Part shown: positions 29,988 to 41,776 of the stretch, piece after piece
Position numbering within the stretch: position 1 is the stretch's first letter
How the letters are laid out: each line of letters opens with the position of its first letter
Source: JAEXOD01 sp964652025
Lineage (GTDB): Bacteria; Bacteroidota; Ignavibacteria; Ignavibacteriales; Melioribacteraceae
Length of the DNA stretch: 64,000 bases
Reading direction: 5' to 3'
Assembly: GCA_964652025.1 (NCBI GenBank)
Contig: CAZYZX010000006.1
Coordinates: 133,155 to 197,154, forward strand
Program-made: the position numbers and the translations under genes
Notes under the pieces: model-generated
What the model was told of the DNA's origin: nothing
Databases searched by the model: none
Seen by the model: the letters and a program-made list of their open reading frames with translations, nothing else

Positions 29988-30410
29988 ATGTTTACAGAAT
30001 TTAGCAAAATATTTGCCTACATTGCACTATCGGCAGCATTTGTAATAATAGCATTATTATTTGCAAAATTAATAAGACCACACCGCCCAACAAACGAAAA
30101 ATTAACGACATATGAATGTGGAGAAAATCCAGAAGGAATAAGTTGGATAAAGTTTAACATTAGGTTTTACGTAATAGCATTGATATTTTTAATATTTGAC
30201 GTAGAGGTCGTTTTATTATTTCCTTGGGCATTAGCTTATAAAGAGTATGGAATATTTGGGTTTTTAGTAGGAATAATATTTTTAGTTATTTTAGGTTTGG
30301 GTATAGTATACGAGTGGAAAAAGGGCGATTTAGAGTGGGATAGACCAGAGGTTAAACCACCATTTTTAGAAGATTTAAAAAATTATACACAAAAAAGAAT
30401 AAACAAATAG
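29988..30410 (+). CDS. nuoA: NADH-quinone oxidoreductase subunit A
   Basis: 140 residues with three transmembrane segments. Seen: YECGENPEGISWIKFNIRFY and the conserved FLIFDVEVVLLFPWA. It is a membrane-arm subunit near the quinone site of complex I. It opens the eleven-gene nuo operon, and the upstream 142 bases presumably hold the promoter, though I cannot point to a convincing one. Confidence 0.96.
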   Translation: MFTEFSKIFAYIALSAAFVIIALLFAKLIRPHRPTNEKLTTYECGENPEGISWIKFNIRFYVIALIFLIFDVEVVLLFPWALAYKEYGIFGFLVGIIFLVILGLGIVYEWKKGDLEWDRPEVKPPFLEDLKNYTQKRINK

Positions 30411-30423
30411 AAGAAAGCCGACT

Positions 30424-30912
30424 ATGGGATTATTGGATCGCGAATTTTTAGACGATAATATAATAGTAACTAGAACAGAAGATTTATTAAATTGGGCTAG
30501 GTTATCGTCTTTATGGCAATTGGGTTTTGGTTTAGCATGTTGTGCAATAGAAATGATGGCAACAAGTGCATCACATTACGATTTTGACCGTTTTGGAGTA
30601 ATCCCTCGAGCTTCTCCCAGACAGGCTGATATAATTATTATATCGGGTACTGTAACACTTAAAATGGCTTTAAGAATAAAAAGATTATATGAGCAAATGC
30701 CAGACCCTAAATATATTATAAGCATGGGAAGCTGTGCAACAAGTGGTGGACCGTATTGGGAACATGGTTATCATGTGCTTAAGGGGATTGATAGAGTAAT
30801 TCCTGTTGATGTTTACGTTCCTGGTTGCCCACCTAGGCCAGAAGCACTTTTAGAAGGTTTATTAAAACTTCAAGAAAAAATTAGGACTGAAACTTTAAGG
30901 AAAAAAGCCTAA
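30424..30912 (+). CDS. nuoB: NADH-quinone oxidoreductase subunit B (cluster N2)
   Basis: 162 residues. It carries the terminal 4Fe-4S cluster N2: the tandem Cys in LACCAIEMMAT (about 38-39), GSCATSGGPYW (about 102), and VPGCPPRPEALL (about 133). It passes electrons to quinone together with NuoD. Its TAA is followed by nuoC one base on, as TAATGA. Confidence 0.97.
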   Translation: MGLLDREFLDDNIIVTRTEDLLNWARLSSLWQLGFGLACCAIEMMATSASHYDFDRFGVIPRASPRQADIIIISGTVTLKMALRIKRLYEQMPDPKYIISMGSCATSGGPYWEHGYHVLKGIDRVIPVDVYVPGCPPRPEALLEGLLKLQEKIRTETLRKKA

Positions 30913-31439
30913 TGAAAACAATAGAAGAAATTTATAATTTAATTAAAGAAAATTATCCACATTTTGAGATTGTACTTAATACAGAATTTCCAACAGATAA
31001 TTATTTGTTAGTAAAATCTGAAAATTTGCCGGAGCTTGCATTATTTTTGCGCGATAATGAAGAAACATTGTTCGATTCCTTAATGAATTTAAGCGGCGTA
31101 GATGATGCAAATGGGGAAAAGATTAAAGAAGAAGATGGAAGCGAAACTATAAAAGGTGGAACGTTATCTGTTTATTATCATTTGTATTCTATAAAATTAA
31201 GACATAAATTAACATTAAGAGTAAGTACAAATAGAGAAAATCCGGAAATAGAATCTGTTAGTTCAATTTGGTTAACGGCAGATTGGCACGAGCGCGAAGC
31301 ATACGATATGTATGGAATAAAATTTCTAAATCATCCCGATTTAAGAAGGATTCTAATGCCTTATGATTGGGATGGGTATCCATTAAGAAAAGATTACAAG
31401 AACCCTGAATTTTATCAAGGTATGAAGGTACCTTATTAA
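30912..31439 (+). CDS. nuoC: NADH-quinone oxidoreductase subunit C
   Basis: 175 residues. Peripheral-arm subunit of the 30-kDa family. Seen: YHLYSIKLRHKLTLRVS, WLTADWHEREAYDMYGIKF, and the C-terminal LMPYDWDGYPLRKDYK. It is encoded separately from nuoD, unlike the nuoCD fusion of enterics. Confidence 0.96.
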   Translation: MKTIEEIYNLIKENYPHFEIVLNTEFPTDNYLLVKSENLPELALFLRDNEETLFDSLMNLSGVDDANGEKIKEEDGSETIKGGTLSVYYHLYSIKLRHKLTLRVSTNRENPEIESVSSIWLTADWHEREAYDMYGIKFLNHPDLRRILMPYDWDGYPLRKDYKNPEFYQGMKVPY

Positions 31440-31456
31440 TTATAGTTGAAAAGATT

Positions 31457-33645
<2,189 letters not shown>

Positions 33646-33646
33646 T

Positions 33647-34183
33647 ATGAAAAAATATTTATTAGATACATATACCGCATTAAAGACGGTTTTAATTGGA
33701 ATGAAAATAACATTCCGACATTTATTTATACCAGCAGTAACAATTCAGTATCCAGATGAAAAGCCCGCATTGCCGGAAAGAGCGCGTAATAGGCTTTATG
33801 TTAACATGGATGATTGCATTGGATGCGATCAGTGTGCACGCGCTTGTCCTGTAAGTTGCATTACAATAGAAACGGTAAAAGCATTACCAACAGAAAACTT
33901 AGGAACAACATCACAGGGTAAAAAGAAGCTTTTATGGGTTACTAAGTTTGATATAGATATTTCAAAATGTTGTTTCTGCTCGCTATGTGTTTATCCTTGT
34001 CCAACAGAGTGTATTAAGATGACCGATGTTTATGAATATAGTGAATACGATAGAACAAATTTAATATATAATTTTTCTACACTAACAGCAGAAGAAGCTG
34101 CTGAAAAGAAAGCAAATTTTGAAAAAATGCAAGCAGAAAAAGCTGCTGCAAAAGTAGTTAAACCAACTGAAAACAAGGAATAA
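33647..34183 (+). CDS. nuoI: NADH-quinone oxidoreductase subunit I (two 4Fe-4S clusters)
   Basis: 178 residues. Two ferredoxin-type motifs: CIGCDQCARACPVSC (about 57-71) and CCFCSLCVYPCPTEC (about 104-118). An Ala/Lys/Glu-rich tail (about 145-178) extends beyond the core. With NuoE, F and G missing from the operon, this subunit may be where electrons enter from another donor. Confidence 0.96.
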   Translation: MKKYLLDTYTALKTVLIGMKITFRHLFIPAVTIQYPDEKPALPERARNRLYVNMDDCIGCDQCARACPVSCITIETVKALPTENLGTTSQGKKKLLWVTKFDIDISKCCFCSLCVYPCPTECIKMTDVYEYSEYDRTNLIYNFSTLTAEEAAEKKANFEKMQAEKAAAKVVKPTENKE

Positions 34184-34194
34184 TTTTAATTATT

Positions 34195-34707
34195 ATGAAT
34201 TTATTTAACATCTTTTTTTATTTGTTTGCTGCAATAACTGTTGTTTCCGCAATTTTTGTGGTATCTGTTAAAAATGTAGTGCACTCCGCATTTTATTTAT
34301 TGTTTACATTTTTTGGCGTTGCAGGTATTTATGTATTACTTGGTGCGGATTTTTTAGCGGTAACACAGGTGATGGTTTACATAGGAGGTATTTTAATACT
34401 TTTGTTATTTGGTGTTATGCTAACTAATAAAATAACAAATGTGGAAATTAAATCTGGCACTGTAAATATATTACCAGCAATTGCAGTAGTTGGAGTTTTA
34501 TTAGGTGCATTAGTAGCTGTTGTATTGAACACAAATTGGAAAGAGGGAGCTAAATCAGTTCCGCAAACAACGGTATTTTCTTTAGGGGAAATACTAATAA
34601 AAGATTATGTGTTAATATTTGAATTGTTAGCAATTCTTTTATTAGTTGCATTAATTGGCGCTACTTCTATTGCAAGAACGAACAATACAAAACAGGAGGA
34701 AGCGTAA
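34195..34707 (+). CDS. nuoJ: NADH-quinone oxidoreductase subunit J
   Basis: 170 residues, five predicted transmembrane segments. Seen: NVVHSAFYLLFTFFGVAGIYVLLGADFLA and the conserved QVMVYIGGILILLLFGVML. It is a membrane-arm subunit. The following nuoK ATG is 2 bases past its stop. Confidence 0.94.
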   Translation: MNLFNIFFYLFAAITVVSAIFVVSVKNVVHSAFYLLFTFFGVAGIYVLLGADFLAVTQVMVYIGGILILLLFGVMLTNKITNVEIKSGTVNILPAIAVVGVLLGALVAVVLNTNWKEGAKSVPQTTVFSLGEILIKDYVLIFELLAILLLVALIGATSIARTNNTKQEEA

Positions 34708-34708
34708 T

Positions 34709-35020
34709 ATGGCAAATGTAGGATTAGACCATTTTTTAATTGTAGCAGCCATTTTATTTTCTTTAGGTTTATATGCAGTTGTTACAAGAAAGAATGCTAT
34801 TATGGTATTAATGGGAGTTGAATTAATACTTAATGCTGCAAATATTAATTTTGTTGCTTTTTCTAAATATGGTATTGGTGGTTTAAGTGGGCAAGTGGCA
34901 GCACTTTTTATAATAGTTTTAGCAGCAGCAGAAGCTACAGTTGCTCTTGCAATTGTACTAAATATATATAAATTATTTACAAATGTAAATGTAGACGAAA
35001 TTGACAAACTAAAAGAATAA
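34709..35020 (+). CDS. nuoK: NADH-quinone oxidoreductase subunit K
   Basis: 103 residues from the ATG at 34709, chosen because AGGAGGA lies just upstream and the length matches the family. The longer open frame from 34655 only overlaps nuoJ. Three transmembrane segments: LIVAAILFSLGLYAVVTRKN, IMVLMGVELILNAANINFVAF with the key membrane Glu, and AAAEATVALAIVLNIY with the second Glu. Confidence 0.94.
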   Translation: MANVGLDHFLIVAAILFSLGLYAVVTRKNAIMVLMGVELILNAANINFVAFSKYGIGGLSGQVAALFIIVLAAAEATVALAIVLNIYKLFTNVNVDEIDKLKE

Positions 35021-35025
35021 AAAAT

Positions 35026-37104
35026 ATGTCGGAATCTTTTATAGTTTTATTAGCTTTAATTACATTGTTTTTACCTTTATTAGGTTTTACAAAAGTTATA
35101 TTATTAGGTAAAAAATTTCCAAAAATTTATTATTTGGAACTGTTTTTAATTACGGTTTCCTTTATTTTATCAATAGTTATAGCTTATACAAAATTAGCCT
35201 TTTTTGTTAATAAAGATATTGTTGCCAGCTTTAATTGGATGAATATTGGCTTTATTGGCAAAGGTGCAAATCAATTTGTAGAGTTAGGTATTAAAATAGA
35301 TAATTTAGCTGCTATTATGTTAATAGTAGTTAATTTAATAAGTATGTTAGTGCATTATTACTCTGTAGAATATATGCACGGCGATAAAAAATATACCAGA
35401 TATTTTGCTTATTTGGGTATATTTACTTTTTCTATGTTGGGTATAGTATTAACCCATAACTTTTTAATGATGTATATATTTTGGGAATTAGTAGGTTTAT
35501 CATCATATTTATTAATAGGTTTTTGGTTCGAAAAGGATTCCGCCGCAGATGCAAGCAAAAAGGCATTTTTAGTAAATCGTGTTGGGGATATCGGAATGTT
35601 TTTAGGCATTTTGATATTATTTTTCACATACCACACATTTACGTTCGATACAATTTATAGTGAAATATCCAAAGGAGTTATTCCATTTAATAGTGGATTT
35701 TGGTTAACTGTAACAGGAATACTTTTATTTATGGGTGCAGTTGGTAAAAGTGCGCAATTTCCGTTACACGTTTGGTTACCAGATGCTATGGAAGGTCCTA
35801 CACCAGTTAGTGCATTAATACACGCCGCAACAATGGTTGCAGCCGGTGTTTATTTGGTTGCAAGAATTTTTGTAATGTTAACCGCTGATGCAATGTTAGT
35901 TATAGCTGTAGTTGGTGCATTTACATCGTTTTTAGCTGCAACTATTGCATTAACACAAAATGATATTAAAAAAGTATTAGCATACTCTACAGTAAGTCAA
36001 TTAGGATATATGGTTATGGCTATGGGAGTAGGCGCTTATGCATTTGCGTTTTTCCATTTAGTTACTCATGCTTTTTTTAAGGCTTGTTTATTTTTGGGTA
36101 GTGGTTCTGTAATACATGCAATGCATCACGAGCAAGATATACAAAAAATGGGTGGATTGCGTAAAAAGATGCCCGTTACATATTACACATTTTTAATTTC
36201 AACTCTTGCAATTAGTGGTATTCCGTTAACATCTGGATTTTTAAGTAAAGACGGTATACTGGCAGGAACTTGGGCTTTTGGTAATCTAACCGGACATTGG
36301 TTAATTCCAATTGCTGGTTTTGGCGTTGCAATGTTAACAGCATTTTATATGTTTAGGCTAGTTATTTTAACTTTCCATGGTGAACCAAGAGATCATCACA
36401 AATATGAACATGCTCACGAATCACCAAAATTAATGATTGTTCCATTAATTATATTAGCTGGTTTATCAATATTTATTTGGTATACACCAAATCCGATTGG
36501 TGCAGACCAAGGTTGGTTTTTATCAAAGTGGGTAAAAACTCCAGCAACAGTAACACCAGAAGCAACTCGTTTTGAATTTATGAAAGCTACAGAACACGTT
36601 GGCAATTCAAGCCACAGTTTAGTGCATAGTGAAATGTACACAGAAGCAATGCACCACGCACATTATCCTGCAATGTTTTTATCATTATTTGTTGCTGGTA
36701 TAGGAATATTATTTGCATTTTTATTTTATCAATGGAAAAAATTGGATGCTGATAAATTAGCTAATAACATTAAACCACTTTATTTATTTAGTTTGAATAA
36801 ATGGTATATAGACGAGCTTTATAATGGTGTTATTGTAAAAGGGCTTTTATTATTTAGTAATGGCATGGCGTGGTTTGATGCTAAAATAATAGATGGAATT
36901 GTTAATGGTTCGGCTACAATAACAAGATGGTTATCATCTGCAAGCAAATTTTTTGATACCTACGTTGTTGATGGATTAGTAAATTTTACAGCCTTGCTTA
37001 GTGGATTAATTGGGTTATTTATTCGTAAAGCTCAAACAGGTAAGGTTCAAACATATATTGTAATTGTTGTTTTTTCGCTAATAGTATTATTATTAATTTT
37101 ATAA
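35026..37104 (+). CDS. nuoL: NADH-quinone oxidoreductase subunit L (antiporter-like)
   Basis: 692 residues. An antiporter-type proton channel of the membrane arm, with a C-terminal lateral helix region. Seen: NFLMMYIFWELVGLSSYLLIGFW, HVWLPDAMEGPTPVSALIHAATMVAAGVY (split here only as motif positions about 250-278), KKVLAYSTVSQLGYMVMAMG, and HAFFKACLFLGSGSVIHA. The His-rich stretch at about 450-470 (HGEPRDHHKYEHAHESP) follows the core helices. Confidence 0.95.
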   Translation: MSESFIVLLALITLFLPLLGFTKVILLGKKFPKIYYLELFLITVSFILSIVIAYTKLAFFVNKDIVASFNWMNIGFIGKGANQFVELGIKIDNLAAIMLIVVNLISMLVHYYSVEYMHGDKKYTRYFAYLGIFTFSMLGIVLTHNFLMMYIFWELVGLSSYLLIGFWFEKDSAADASKKAFLVNRVGDIGMFLGILILFFTYHTFTFDTIYSEISKGVIPFNSGFWLTVTGILLFMGAVGKSAQFPLHVWLPDAMEGPTPVSALIHAATMVAAGVYLVARIFVMLTADAMLVIAVVGAFTSFLAATIALTQNDIKKVLAYSTVSQLGYMVMAMGVGAYAFAFFHLVTHAFFKACLFLGSGSVIHAMHHEQDIQKMGGLRKKMPVTYYTFLISTLAISGIPLTSGFLSKDGILAGTWAFGNLTGHWLIPIAGFGVAMLTAFYMFRLVILTFHGEPRDHHKYEHAHESPKLMIVPLIILAGLSIFIWYTPNPIGADQGWFLSKWVKTPATVTPEATRFEFMKATEHVGNSSHSLVHSEMYTEAMHHAHYPAMFLSLFVAGIGILFAFLFYQWKKLDADKLANNIKPLYLFSLNKWYIDELYNGVIVKGLLLFSNGMAWFDAKIIDGIVNGSATITRWLSSASKFFDTYVVDGLVNFTALLSGLIGLFIRKAQTGKVQTYIVIVVFSLIVLLLIL

Positions 37105-37143
37105 AATGTTTTGTTAATTAATTAAAATAGGCATAAAATAATT

Positions 37144-38724
37144 ATGGAAGGATTTCCGATTTTAACACTTATTACATTTCTTCCCGTTCTTGGGATGCTA
37201 TTTATTTTAATGATACCTAAAGAGTCTAAAACTCAAATAAAGGTTGTATCTTTAGTAATGGTAGCATTGCAATTAATACTTTCTTTTATTATGCTATCAA
37301 AGTTTAATTACAATGCCGCAGGAATTAATGACCTTAAGAGTTTTCAATTTGTAGAAAAGTTTAAATGGATTGAAATATCGGGCGTTAGTTGGCTTGGTAA
37401 AGTAAAAGTAGATTACTTTTTAGGTGTAGATGGTTTAAGTATGCCCATGGTATTACTTACCGCAATTGTGTCTTTTATAGCTTTAATCTCGTCCTGGAAA
37501 ATAGATAAAAACGTTAAGGGCTATTTTGCATTATTCCTTTTATTAGATACCGGAATGATGGGTGTATTTGTTGCATTGGATTTCTTCCTTTTCTATATCT
37601 TTTGGGAATTAATGCTTCTTCCAATGTACTTTTTAATTGGTATTTGGGGAGGTCCAAGAAAAGAATATGCAGCAATAAAATTCTTTATTTACACTTTGCT
37701 TGGTAGTGTATTTATTCTTTTAGTGATGATAGGATTATATTTTAGCACTACAGAAGTACTACCCGATGGTACAAAGATATTTACGTTTAACTTAATAAAT
37801 ATGATGGATAAAGCAAATTATACTGCTAATGGAATTTTATCCCCATTAAATCCACATAATTTAAGATTTATAGCATATGTTGCTTTATTTGCAGGTTTTG
37901 CGATAAAAATACCAATGTTTCCATTCCACACTTGGTTGCCCGATGCACACGTAGAAGCTCCTACACCAATAAGCGTTATATTAGCAGGCGTTCTATTAAA
38001 AATGGGTACTTATGGTATTTTAAGGATAAGTTATCCTATATTTCCAGAAATAACAAAACAATTAATGTGGTATATAGCATTATTTGGTGCAATTAATATA
38101 ATATATGGTGCATTATGTGCAATGGCGCAAAAAGACTTTAAGAAACTTATCGCTTATTCTTCTGTTTCTCACATGGGGTATGTTTTATTAGGTATGGCAT
38201 CACTTTCATCAGTTGGTATTTCTGGTGCAGTATTCCAGATGTTTAACCATGGTACAATTACGGCAATGTTATTCCTTATTGTTGGTGTTATTTATGATAG
38301 AGCACACACAAGAGGTATTTACGATTTTGGCGGACTTGCAACACAATTACCAGTATATACGGGCTTTGTAACAGTAGCATTTTTTGCTGCAATAGGTTTA
38401 CCAGGTATGAGTGGTTTTATTAGTGAAGCATTTGTATTTATTGGTGCTTTTGGTGTTGGTACAACAAGGATATTAGGTATTATTTCTACTCTTGGTATTG
38501 TATTAGGTGCTGGTTATATGCTTTGGACTTTGCAAAGAATATTTTTTGGAAAACTAAACGAAAAATGGGCAGATTTAACGGATTTAGATGCAAGAGAATA
38601 TATTATGTTAATTCCTTTGGCAATTATTATTATTTTCTTGGGTGTTTATCCATCTGCAATGTTAAATATTATGAATACATCCGTAAACGTTCTAACTAAG
38701 TTAGTTAACGGTGTTCAATTTTAA
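37144..38724 (+). CDS. nuoM: NADH-quinone oxidoreductase subunit M (antiporter-like)
   Basis: 526 residues. The second antiporter-like proton channel. Seen: VDYFLGVDGLSMPMVLLTA, FYIFWELMLLPMYFLIGIWGG with the conserved Glu, FPFHTWLPDAHVEAPTPISV, and KKLIAYSSVSHMGYVLLGMA. It is separated from nuoL by 39 bases. Confidence 0.96.
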   Translation: MEGFPILTLITFLPVLGMLFILMIPKESKTQIKVVSLVMVALQLILSFIMLSKFNYNAAGINDLKSFQFVEKFKWIEISGVSWLGKVKVDYFLGVDGLSMPMVLLTAIVSFIALISSWKIDKNVKGYFALFLLLDTGMMGVFVALDFFLFYIFWELMLLPMYFLIGIWGGPRKEYAAIKFFIYTLLGSVFILLVMIGLYFSTTEVLPDGTKIFTFNLINMMDKANYTANGILSPLNPHNLRFIAYVALFAGFAIKIPMFPFHTWLPDAHVEAPTPISVILAGVLLKMGTYGILRISYPIFPEITKQLMWYIALFGAINIIYGALCAMAQKDFKKLIAYSSVSHMGYVLLGMASLSSVGISGAVFQMFNHGTITAMLFLIVGVIYDRAHTRGIYDFGGLATQLPVYTGFVTVAFFAAIGLPGMSGFISEAFVFIGAFGVGTTRILGIISTLGIVLGAGYMLWTLQRIFFGKLNEKWADLTDLDAREYIMLIPLAIIIIFLGVYPSAMLNIMNTSVNVLTKLVNGVQF

Positions 38725-38752
38725 TTATAAGATTATTAACTATTAAAATATT

Positions 38753-40258
38753 ATGGAAATAAATAGTTTTTTAGTATCGTTAGAGTATATTAAACCGGAA
38801 TTGATTATCTCGATTCTGTTTTTTGTGGTTATTTTATTCGATTTGTTTTATTCTGATAATGTAATTATACCCTATGTTTCTTTAATTGGTGTATTAATTA
38901 GCTTAGCTTATGTTGTTACATATTTTCATGTAAAAGAACCAGCGTTTTTTATCAGTAGCAAATCTCCTTTACTTGGTATAGACCCTATTGGTGCCTTTTT
39001 CAAAATAGTAATTTTGCTTTCTACTTTGTTTGTATTGATATTTACTATCTTATCTGATGAAGTTGAAAAACTTAAAGTTAGGAAAGGGGAATTTTATACT
39101 CTTGTTATTGGAATGACACTTGGCATGATGTTTTTGGTATCTGCTGTTGATTTTATAATGATATTTGTTGCAGTGGAATTAATGTCGTTAGCATCTTATG
39201 CACTGGCTGGATTTATAAGATTACGCGATAGAAGTGGTGAAGCAGGATTAAAATATGTAATTTATGGCTCTGTATCATCCGGAATAATGCTTTTTGGTAT
39301 TTCTTTACTTTATGGTATAACAGGAAGTACTAATTTAATTGAGATAAATAATCACCTTGCAATTAATACAAACGAACTAAATTATCTAACACTTGCATTA
39401 TCTTTAATAATGATTTTTGTTGGTATAGGATTTAAGATATCTGCTGTTCCATTCCATTTTTGGACACCAGATGTTTACGAAGGAGCACCTATTACAATTA
39501 CATCTTATTTATCTGTTGCAAGCAAAGCAGCAGGATTTATGTTTTTAATTCGTTTTATATTCACAGGTTTTGTTAATGGTACTATAAAGATTGGATATTG
39601 GAATGTTTTACCAGTTTTTGATTGGCAAACATTTTTAATTATTATTGGTATTTCTACGATGACTGTGGGTAATTTTTCTGCACTATGGCAAGATAATTTA
39701 AAACGAATGTTGGCTTACTCTAGCATAGCACATGCGGGTTACATGTTAACTGGTATAGCAGTTTTATCAAATCAAGGTTTGCTTGCTGTAATGATTTACC
39801 TATTTGTGTATATGTTTATGAATTTAGGCGCATTTTTAGTAGTTATGCTGTTTGCAGATAAGTTAAAATCTGAAAATATTGATGATTTTAAGGGAGTTGG
39901 ACACACATCTCCATTTTTAGCATTTGCATTATCAATATTTTTAATTGCACTTACAGGGTTGCCACCAACAGCAGGTTTTATTACAAAACTTTATCTATTT
40001 TTTGCTTTAATTGATGCAAAATTAATTTTTGTAGCTTTTATAGCGTTACTAAATACGGTTGTATCTCTATATTATTATATTCGTGTATTAAAGCATATGT
40101 ATTTATCTAAGCCAAGTGAAAACACACCTAAGGTTATCATGCCATTTTCGGTTAATTTACTTTTAGTTATTTTAATGTTCCCAGTGCTTTTATTTGGTAT
40201 CTATTTCACACCTCTCTTAAATTTTGCAAAAGCATGCTTTTCGTTTATCGGCAATTAA
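38753..40258 (+). CDS. nuoN: NADH-quinone oxidoreductase subunit N (antiporter-like)
   Basis: 501 residues. The third antiporter-like channel and the last gene of the nuo operon. Seen: FVAVELMSLASYALAGFIR, VPFHFWTPDVYEGAPITITSY, LKRMLAYSSIAHAGYMLTGI, and LTGLPPTAGFITKLYLF. Its stop codon lies inside the loop of a strong terminator hairpin. Confidence 0.95.
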   Translation: MEINSFLVSLEYIKPELIISILFFVVILFDLFYSDNVIIPYVSLIGVLISLAYVVTYFHVKEPAFFISSKSPLLGIDPIGAFFKIVILLSTLFVLIFTILSDEVEKLKVRKGEFYTLVIGMTLGMMFLVSAVDFIMIFVAVELMSLASYALAGFIRLRDRSGEAGLKYVIYGSVSSGIMLFGISLLYGITGSTNLIEINNHLAINTNELNYLTLALSLIMIFVGIGFKISAVPFHFWTPDVYEGAPITITSYLSVASKAAGFMFLIRFIFTGFVNGTIKIGYWNVLPVFDWQTFLIIIGISTMTVGNFSALWQDNLKRMLAYSSIAHAGYMLTGIAVLSNQGLLAVMIYLFVYMFMNLGAFLVVMLFADKLKSENIDDFKGVGHTSPFLAFALSIFLIALTGLPPTAGFITKLYLFFALIDAKLIFVAFIALLNTVVSLYYYIRVLKHMYLSKPSENTPKVIMPFSVNLLLVILMFPVLLFGIYFTPLLNFAKACFSFIGN

Positions 40259-40279
40259 TTTTGCCGATAAACGTTTTTC
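40242..40279 (+). terminator. Intrinsic terminator at the end of the nuo operon
   Basis: A perfect 13-bp stem, CGTTTATCGGCAA (40242-40254) with TTGCCGATAAACG (40261-40273), encloses a 6-nt loop holding most of the nuoN stop codon and is followed by T5. Confidence 0.9.
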
Positions 40280-40346
40280 TTTCCTATATATTTTTTTTTG
40301 AATTTTATTTTTTAATTATTTGTTATTCCAAAAAAAAGGAGTTGTT

Positions 40347-40631
40347 ATGGATTATGTAAATGATTTAATGGAAAATAAGTTGGTCTTCTTTAATTTTATG
40401 AAAGAGAAATATCCTTTCTTTTATAACTCTAATATATTTTTTAGAGATATTCAATATGCTATTAAATATTACTATTTAAGTAGGGGAATTAAAATTACAT
40501 ATCCGCAGGCTGAAGAAATATGTAATAATTTTGTGGAAAAATTGGTAGCAAATGGAGAATTAACAAAAGTGGACAATAAGTCCTTTAAAGTGAACTTTAA
40601 AGCGGAGGTTTCTGTTTTAGAAGAAAACTAA
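40347..40631 (+). CDS. Small hypothetical protein upstream of the HesB/IscA gene
   Basis: 94 residues from the ATG at 40347, chosen for its AAGGAG Shine-Dalgarno 7 bases upstream; the frame is open from 40320. No family recognised. It is rich in aromatic and charged residues (NLMENKLVFFNFMKEKYPFF-like start, DIQYAIKYYYLSRGI, AEEICNNFVEKLVANGEL) and probably a small helical, winged-helix-sized soluble protein. It is 12 bases ahead of the iron-sulfur assembly gene, so an accessory role there is possible but unproven. Confidence 0.7.
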   Translation: MDYVNDLMENKLVFFNFMKEKYPFFYNSNIFFRDIQYAIKYYYLSRGIKITYPQAEEICNNFVEKLVANGELTKVDNKSFKVNFKAEVSVLEEN

Positions 40632-40643
40632 AAAGGTTCTAAA

Positions 40644-40991
40644 ATGGAAAACTTAGTAGAAAACGATATAAAAGTAAGTGAAAGGGCAGCCAAAGAAATA
40701 AAACAGTTAATGGAAGAAAACTCCATTGATAGTAGTTTTGGTTTAAGACTAAGCGTAAAAGGGGGCGGTTGCAGCGGGTTAACTTATAAACTTGGTTTTG
40801 ATGACAAAATAAACGAAATTGATACTGTAATTGAATCGCATGGTGTTAAATTAATAGTAGATGCTAAAAGTTTATTCTATTTAATGGGTTGTGAATTAGA
40901 CTATAGTGGTGGATTAAATGGCAAAGGATTTATTTTTAATAATCCTAATGCCAAAAAAACTTGTGGTTGTGGCGAGTCGTTTGGGGTATAA
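40644..40991 (+). CDS. HesB/IscA family iron-sulfur cluster assembly protein
   Basis: 115 residues. A-type carrier that delivers Fe-S clusters to apoproteins. Seen: VSERAAKEIKQLMEEN, RLSVKGGGCSGLTYKLGF with the first conserved Cys, DYSGGLNGKGFIFNNPNA, and the C-terminal CGCGESF pair. It follows the Fe-S-rich complex I operon. The superoxide dismutase gene starts 1 base after its stop. Confidence 0.93.
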   Translation: MENLVENDIKVSERAAKEIKQLMEENSIDSSFGLRLSVKGGGCSGLTYKLGFDDKINEIDTVIESHGVKLIVDAKSLFYLMGCELDYSGGLNGKGFIFNNPNAKKTCGCGESFGV

Positions 40992-40992
40992 T

Positions 40993-41712
40993 ATGGAAAG
41001 AAGAAAATTTTTAACCGTTTTAGGAACTATAGGGCTATTTTCTATAGTTAACAAAGTAGAAGGAATAACAAATAAAATTAATAAAAATATAGGAAGAAGA
41101 ACAATGACACAATTTGAACAAGGCAAATTACCTTATGCGTTTAATGCATTAGAACCATATATTGATGCAATGACAATGGAAATACATTACACAAAACATC
41201 ATGCTGCTTATACAGCAAACTTTAATAAAGCTATTGAAGGAGCAGAGTTTGATGGAAAGACTGAATTTGAAATATTTGCAAACGTATCTAAATATCCAGC
41301 AGCTGTAAGAAACAATGGTGGCGGATGGTTTAATCACAATTTATTTTGGCAAATTATGGGACCAAACAAAGGTGGAGTTCCAACAAATGAAGTTGGTAAA
41401 GCTATTGACGAGCAATTTGGTTCATTTGATAAATTTAAAGAAGTATTTAATAATGCAGCTGCAACAAGATTTGGTAGTGGTTGGGCTTGGTTATTAGTTT
41501 CTGATGGAAAATTAGTTGTTACATCTACACCAAACCAAGATAATCCTTATATGGATGTTGTTGATGTTAAAGGTACTCCAGTATTAGCCCTTGATGTTTG
41601 GGAACATGCATATTACTTAAAGTATCAAAACAGACGTCCAGAATATATTAATAATTTTTGGAATGTAGTTAATTGGGATGAAGTAAATAAATTATATTTA
41701 AGCGCAAAATAA
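40993..41712 (+). CDS. Superoxide dismutase (Fe/Mn) with a Tat-like signal peptide
   Basis: 239 residues from the ATG at 40993. The N-terminus MERRKFLTVLGTIGLFSIV matches the twin-arginine pattern RRxFL followed by a hydrophobic stretch, so export is likely. The mature enzyme begins near MTQFEQGKLPYAFNALEPYI. Metal ligands are visible: His in MEIHYTKHHAAY, His in WFNHNLFW, and Asp/His in LDVWEHAYYLKYQ. An internal ATG at 41104 could yield a cytoplasmic form. It removes superoxide, probably in the periplasm. A terminator follows. Confidence 0.9.
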   Translation: MERRKFLTVLGTIGLFSIVNKVEGITNKINKNIGRRTMTQFEQGKLPYAFNALEPYIDAMTMEIHYTKHHAAYTANFNKAIEGAEFDGKTEFEIFANVSKYPAAVRNNGGGWFNHNLFWQIMGPNKGGVPTNEVGKAIDEQFGSFDKFKEVFNNAAATRFGSGWAWLLVSDGKLVVTSTPNQDNPYMDVVDVKGTPVLALDVWEHAYYLKYQNRRPEYINNFWNVVNWDEVNKLYLSAK

Positions 41713-41736
41713 AGAATAACTAACACCTTAATTTAC

Positions 41737-41764
41737 AAAACCCCGATATTTTATCGGGGTTTTA
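41737..41764. terminator. Terminator between convergent sod and Ycf48-like genes
   Basis: The stem CCCCGAT / ATCGGGG (41741-41747 with 41753-41759) has A4 on the left and T4 on the right, so it can serve both converging transcripts. Confidence 0.9.
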
Positions 41765-41776
41765 TATTTTAAATTA

